The notes below the pieces were generated by a model that saw nothing but the letters and a program-made list of their open reading frames with translations, did not search any database and was not told the origin of the DNA. This document shows positions 29,185-33,070 of a stretch of 33,070 bases of DNA, in pieces. The stretch is from Pyrinomonadaceae bacterium (GTDB lineage Bacteria; Acidobacteriota; Blastocatellia; Pyrinomonadales; Pyrinomonadaceae): NCBI GenBank assembly GCA_013696465.1, contig JACCYN010000294.1:1-33070 (forward strand), written 5' to 3'. Within the stretch, counting starts at the first letter, position 1, and the number at the start of each line of letters is the position of its first letter. Position numbers and translations under genes: made by a program.

Positions 29185-30120
29185 ATGAGCGAACAAATTT
29201 ATGATTGCATAGTGGTCGGCGCGGGCCCCGCCGGACTCTCCGCCTCGCTCTTTCTCGCGCGCTACCGTCGCCGCGTGCTCACCTTTCATCACAACAGCCC
29301 GCGTAACATCTATTCGCACGGTGTCCACGGCTTTCTCGGTCATCATGGCATTCTGCCGACGGAGCTTTTAGAGCGCGGTCGCAAGGAAGTCACCGAGCAC
29401 GGCGGACTCGTCATTGAAGGCTGCGTTACGAAAGTTGAACGCCTCACGGATGATCTCTTTCGCGTCTCAACCGGCAACGAAAAGATCGTCGGGCAATCTT
29501 TCGATGCGCGCCGCTTGATTCTCGCCACAGGCTTGCGCGATCTCACGCCGGACTGTCCGGGCTTTACTGATTTCTACGGGCTCACCGTGCATCACTGCCC
29601 CGATTGCGACGGCTTTGAAATCACCAACAAGCGCGTCGTCGTGCTCGGACACGGCAAAAAGGCCGTCGGCTTCACGCTCAACATGCTGACGTGGACGGAT
29701 CAGTTGACGCTCATCACCAACGGCGATCCGGGTGACATTGAAGAAGAGCATTACGCGAAACTCAAAGAATTCAATATCGCGGTCACTGATCAACGGGTCG
29801 TCAAACTTGAGGGCGACGTGGAAGCGAAGCAACTTCAGCGCGTGCGTTTTGAAGACGGCGATGCGCTCGAATGCGACTCGCTCTTTTTCAACTTCGGCGT
29901 CAAACCCGCGTCCGACCTGCACACGCAACTCGGCTGCCGTCTCGACGAAGAATGCGGCATCGTCTGGGTTGACGACCTGCAACAGACGAGCGTAAGAAAC
30001 GTCTACGCCGCCGGAGACTTAACGCCCAACTCGCAACTCGCCGTCGTCGCCGCCGCTGAAGGCGCAATGGCCGCGATTCACGTTCACAAATCGCTGATAC
30101 CGGAAGAGCAGCGCGTTTGA
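29185..30120 (+). CDS. Thioredoxin-reductase-like NAD(P)/FAD-dependent oxidoreductase
   Basis: DCIVVGAGPAGLSASLFLARYRR; LTVHHCPDCDGFEITNKRVVVLGHGKKAVGF (CxxC active-site-like and second nucleotide-binding motif); VRNVYAAGDLTPNSQLAVVAAAEGAMAA. Confidence 0.9.
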   Translation: MSEQIYDCIVVGAGPAGLSASLFLARYRRRVLTFHHNSPRNIYSHGVHGFLGHHGILPTELLERGRKEVTEHGGLVIEGCVTKVERLTDDLFRVSTGNEKIVGQSFDARRLILATGLRDLTPDCPGFTDFYGLTVHHCPDCDGFEITNKRVVVLGHGKKAVGFTLNMLTWTDQLTLITNGDPGDIEEEHYAKLKEFNIAVTDQRVVKLEGDVEAKQLQRVRFEDGDALECDSLFFNFGVKPASDLHTQLGCRLDEECGIVWVDDLQQTSVRNVYAAGDLTPNSQLAVVAAAEGAMAAIHVHKSLIPEEQRV

Positions 30121-30134
30121 GTAAAGTGAAAGTT

Positions 30135-31244
30135 ATGATTTCGCAAAACGAAGAATTCACAATTGGCGTTGAAGAGGAATATCAGATCGTTCATCCGCAA
30201 ACGCGCGAGTTGCGTCCGCGCGCCGAGCGCATCTTGGCGCAGGAGGCGGTCGGCGACAATGTGACGCCGGAGCTTTACCTTTCGCAGATCGAGATCGGAA
30301 CGCCGATCTGCCACACCCTTGCAGACGTGCGCGGCGAACTCACGCGCTTGCGCCGCGAAGTCGTCCGTGCCGCCCTGCGCGACGGCTCGCGCATCGCCGC
30401 CGCCGGAACGCATCCCTTTTCGCACTGGGAAGATCAGCTGATCACGCCGAAGGCGCGCTACGTCGGCATCTGGCAGGATTATCAACAACTCGCCCGCGAA
30501 CATTTGATATTCGGCTGCCACGTTCACGTCGGAGTCAAAGACCGCGAACTTGCGATCCAAGTTATCAACCGTGTGCGCCCGCACCTCCACACGCTGCTCG
30601 CGCTCGCCGCCAACTCTCCCTTCTGGCTTGGCAACGACACGGGCTATGCGAGTTTCCGCACCGAAGTCTGGCGACGCTGGCCGATGTCCGGCACGCCACA
30701 GGTTCTCGCGTCGCGCGCCGATTATGATTCTTTAGTTGAGGAGTTGGTCGCAACTGAGAGCGTTACCGATGCCTCGAAGATTTACTGGGACGTGCGCCCG
30801 GCGTTGCGCTTCGAGACGGTAGAGTTTCGCGTGACGGACGTATGTCTGACGATTGACGAAGCGGTGATGGTGGCGGGATTGACGCGCGCCCTCGCCCGCA
30901 CGTGCTTCGAGCACGCGCGGCGTGATGCGCCGTTTGATCACGCGCGCCCCGAACTGCTGCGGGCGGCGAAATGGAGAGCCGCGCGTTACGGGTTGGACGC
31001 CGATTTGATTGACGTTGAAGCGAAGGCGTCAGCGCCCGCCGCCGAAGTGATTGAAAACTTTCTCGGCTTCTTACGCCCGTCGCTCGAAGCTCATGGCGAG
31101 TGGGACGAGATTTCGGCGCTCGTGCGCGAAACAGTCGGGCGCGGCAACGGCGCGAGTCGGCAGCGCGCGGCTTACGCGCAAGCAAACAGCCTCGAAGATG
31201 TTGTTGATTTTATCGCCGCTGAGACGGCAAAAGGTGTAGCATAA
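30135..31244 (+). CDS. GCS2-family carboxylate-amine ligase (YbdK/glutamate-cysteine ligase 2-like)
   Basis: FTIGVEEEYQIVHPQTRELRP, AAAGTHPFSHWEDQLITPKARY, GCHVHVGVKDRELAIQVINRVRPHLHTLLALAANSPFWLGNDTGYASFRTEVWRRWPMSGTP. Start could be ATG 30135 or TTG 30117 overlapping the upstream stop. Confidence 0.92.
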   Translation: MISQNEEFTIGVEEEYQIVHPQTRELRPRAERILAQEAVGDNVTPELYLSQIEIGTPICHTLADVRGELTRLRREVVRAALRDGSRIAAAGTHPFSHWEDQLITPKARYVGIWQDYQQLAREHLIFGCHVHVGVKDRELAIQVINRVRPHLHTLLALAANSPFWLGNDTGYASFRTEVWRRWPMSGTPQVLASRADYDSLVEELVATESVTDASKIYWDVRPALRFETVEFRVTDVCLTIDEAVMVAGLTRALARTCFEHARRDAPFDHARPELLRAAKWRAARYGLDADLIDVEAKASAPAAEVIENFLGFLRPSLEAHGEWDEISALVRETVGRGNGASRQRAAYAQANSLEDVVDFIAAETAKGVA

Positions 31245-31388
31245 AAGCTCGTCGCTCTTCCGTCCGAACGTCATGTTCGACTGAGATACTGTGCTGTAGG
31301 GAATGCTCGTGCATCCCGGCGACGAAGCTTATCTTGCATCGCGCAAGAGTGATTACGCTTTGGCGCGTTCGTATCAGGGATTTTGCTT

Positions 31389-32774
31389 ATGGCTGATGAA
31401 TCAACACAAGCCGCCGTTCAATGGTTGAACGAGCGACTCTCCGACGCTCCCGAACTGACGCCCGAACTGTTCGACGAATTGCGCGCCCGTCAACGCGAGC
31501 AGGGACTCCTGCACGGCGACCGCCCGATCTGCTCGTACCTTCGCCCGTTCCTCTTGCCGCGTGCGCGTTACCGCGAGATCACGGAAGCGGCCGAAACAAT
31601 TGCGCAGGCGATGGAACGCCTTGTGGCGCGCGCGCTCGAAGACGACGCGGTGATGAGCGAATTGGGTTTAACCGAAAAGGAGATCGCCTTCGCGGGCATT
31701 GATCCCGGCTACAGTCCTCTCTGCGTCAACAGCCGTCTCGACGCTTTTCTCACCGAAACAGATTTCAAGTTTCTCGAATACAACGCGGAGAGTCCAGCCG
31801 GATTAACCGACGGCGTGCTGTCGGAGAATGTCTTCTACGATCTGCCCCACATGAAAGAGTTTTTGCAACGCTTTCCACATTGGCGACCGCAGCCGCACCG
31901 TCAAATCCTGCCCGCATTGCTCGGCGCGTACCGCGAATGGAGCAGCAAGCGCGGCGAAACGAAAGAGCGGCCGAACATTGCGATTGTTGATTGGAAGGGC
32001 GTTGCGACCGAGAACGAGTTTCACGTTCTGAAAAGAATCTTTGAGGCGGAAGGCTATCAGACTGTGATCGCCGATCCGCATGATCTGCGTTACGAAAATG
32101 GTCGGCTCGCAGTTGGTGATTTCGAGATTGACATTCTCTACAAGCGCGTGATCATTCACGAATTTTTGGCGAAGTTTGATGAGACGCACCCCGTCGCGCG
32201 CGCCTATGCGGAAGGAAAAGTTTGCATCGCCAATTCGTTTCGCACCAAGGTGGCACACAAGAAAGCCAGCTTCAGCGTTTTAAGCGACGAACGCTTTTCT
32301 CATCTTTTCACGCGCGAGCAACTCGACTGCATCAGCCGATGCATTCCTTGGACGCGCAACGTGAGGAGAAGGAGAACGATCTTTGAGAACGCGGAACATG
32401 ATTTAATTGATCTGATTAAACGCAAACGCGAAGAGATGGTCTTAAAGCCGAACGACGACTACGGTGGACACGGTGTTGTGCTCGGCGCGGAAGTGACCGA
32501 CGCCGAATGGGACGCGCACATCGCGCGTGCGCTCGAAGAATCGTTCGTCGTGCAACAGCGCGTAGCTGTGCGCAAAGAGTTGATGCCTGAGTTCACAGAC
32601 GTACTCCGGTGGGAAGAACTGCTCGTTGACTTTGATCCGTTTCTTTTTCTCAACAAAGCTCACGGCGGCATCGTGCGCCTGTCGTCGTCATCGCTCTGCA
32701 ATGTTTCGTCGGGCGGCGGCGTGACGGCTCTCTTGATTTTAGAAGACGAAGCGACGGACGCGCAGCCCGATTAA
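31389..32774 (+). CDS. ATP-grasp-like ligase (possibly circularly permuted/glutathionylspermidine-synthase-like)
   Basis: KFLEYNAESPAG, KRVIIHEFLAKF, FRTKVAHKKASFSVLSDE, MVLKPNDDYGGHGVVLG, SGGGVTALL. ATG 31389 preferred over TTG 31383. Confidence 0.75.
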   Translation: MADESTQAAVQWLNERLSDAPELTPELFDELRARQREQGLLHGDRPICSYLRPFLLPRARYREITEAAETIAQAMERLVARALEDDAVMSELGLTEKEIAFAGIDPGYSPLCVNSRLDAFLTETDFKFLEYNAESPAGLTDGVLSENVFYDLPHMKEFLQRFPHWRPQPHRQILPALLGAYREWSSKRGETKERPNIAIVDWKGVATENEFHVLKRIFEAEGYQTVIADPHDLRYENGRLAVGDFEIDILYKRVIIHEFLAKFDETHPVARAYAEGKVCIANSFRTKVAHKKASFSVLSDERFSHLFTREQLDCISRCIPWTRNVRRRRTIFENAEHDLIDLIKRKREEMVLKPNDDYGGHGVVLGAEVTDAEWDAHIARALEESFVVQQRVAVRKELMPEFTDVLRWEELLVDFDPFLFLNKAHGGIVRLSSSSLCNVSSGGGVTALLILEDEATDAQPD

Positions 32775-32881
32775 AGTCAGGCGCGGCGGTCGCACTAAAA
32801 GATCACACCACGAAATCTTCACGTCAATCGTAGTTGAGAGGAGCGAAGCGCGTGCGGTATATTGTCGGCGAACCTTTTTGT

Positions 32882-32964
32882 GGAGGCTTAGGCTAATTGG
32901 TAAGTCAGCAGTCTTGAAAACTGCCGCGCGAAAGCGCTTGGGGGTTCGAGTCCCTCAGCCTCCG
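32882..32964 (+). tRNA. tRNA-Ser(UGA)
   Basis: Acceptor GGAGGCT/AGCCTCC, anticodon stem GCAGT-CTTGAAA-ACTGC (anticodon TGA), long variable arm GCGC-GAAA-GCGC, T-arm GGGGG-TTCGAGT-CCCTC. CCA not encoded. Confidence 0.95.
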
Positions 32965-33070
32965 TTCCAATCTCTCAAAATAGCTAACCACCAAAAAGCC
33001 ACAACATACGGCGGCGCGACATCGAGCGGGAGCGCGAAGGAGACTGAAGCCGGAGGTTGCGATGACCAAC

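Noticed and set aside
33062-33070. Possible start of another CDS at the window end (GGAGG at 33052-33056 then ATGACCAAC)
   Set aside because: Only three codons are visible, so it cannot be supported as a feature.
1-33070. CRISPR arrays, transposases, prophage or toxin-antitoxin modules
   Set aside because: No spaced direct-repeat arrays and no ORFs with recognisable mobile-element, phage or TA motifs were seen.

Overview
GC-rich bacterial chromosomal window with gene styles that look like Acidobacteriota (Blastocatellia-like). The taxonomy is an inference from gene style, not a database result. Recognisable housekeeping genes: ispH, a Ski2-like helicase, secA, fabG, galU, serS, sppA, mnmA and a tRNA-Ser(UGA). 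No CRISPR array, transposase, phage module or rRNA was seen. Three areas deserve attention. (1) An envelope-signalling locus at 17.5-21.5 kb: an ECF sigma factor followed by a Ser/Thr kinase whose extracytoplasmic part is a lytic-transglycosylase (SLT)-like domain. A secreted stand-alone SLT paralogue is encoded divergently, and the divergent intergenic region holds a perfect 12-bp inverted repeat. (2) A same-strand gene run at 24.9-32.8 kb: a NorQ/CbbQ-type AAA+ ATPase, an unusually long (1083 aa) NorD/CbbO-type VWA protein, a thioredoxin-reductase-like flavoprotein, a GCS2/YbdK-type carboxylate-amine ligase and an ATP-grasp-like ligase. The last three could form a small thiol or peptide synthesis and redox module. 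(3) A roughly 600-bp non-coding gap at 13.65-14.31 kb with a promoter-like element, several hairpins and a terminator, which is a candidate structured RNA.
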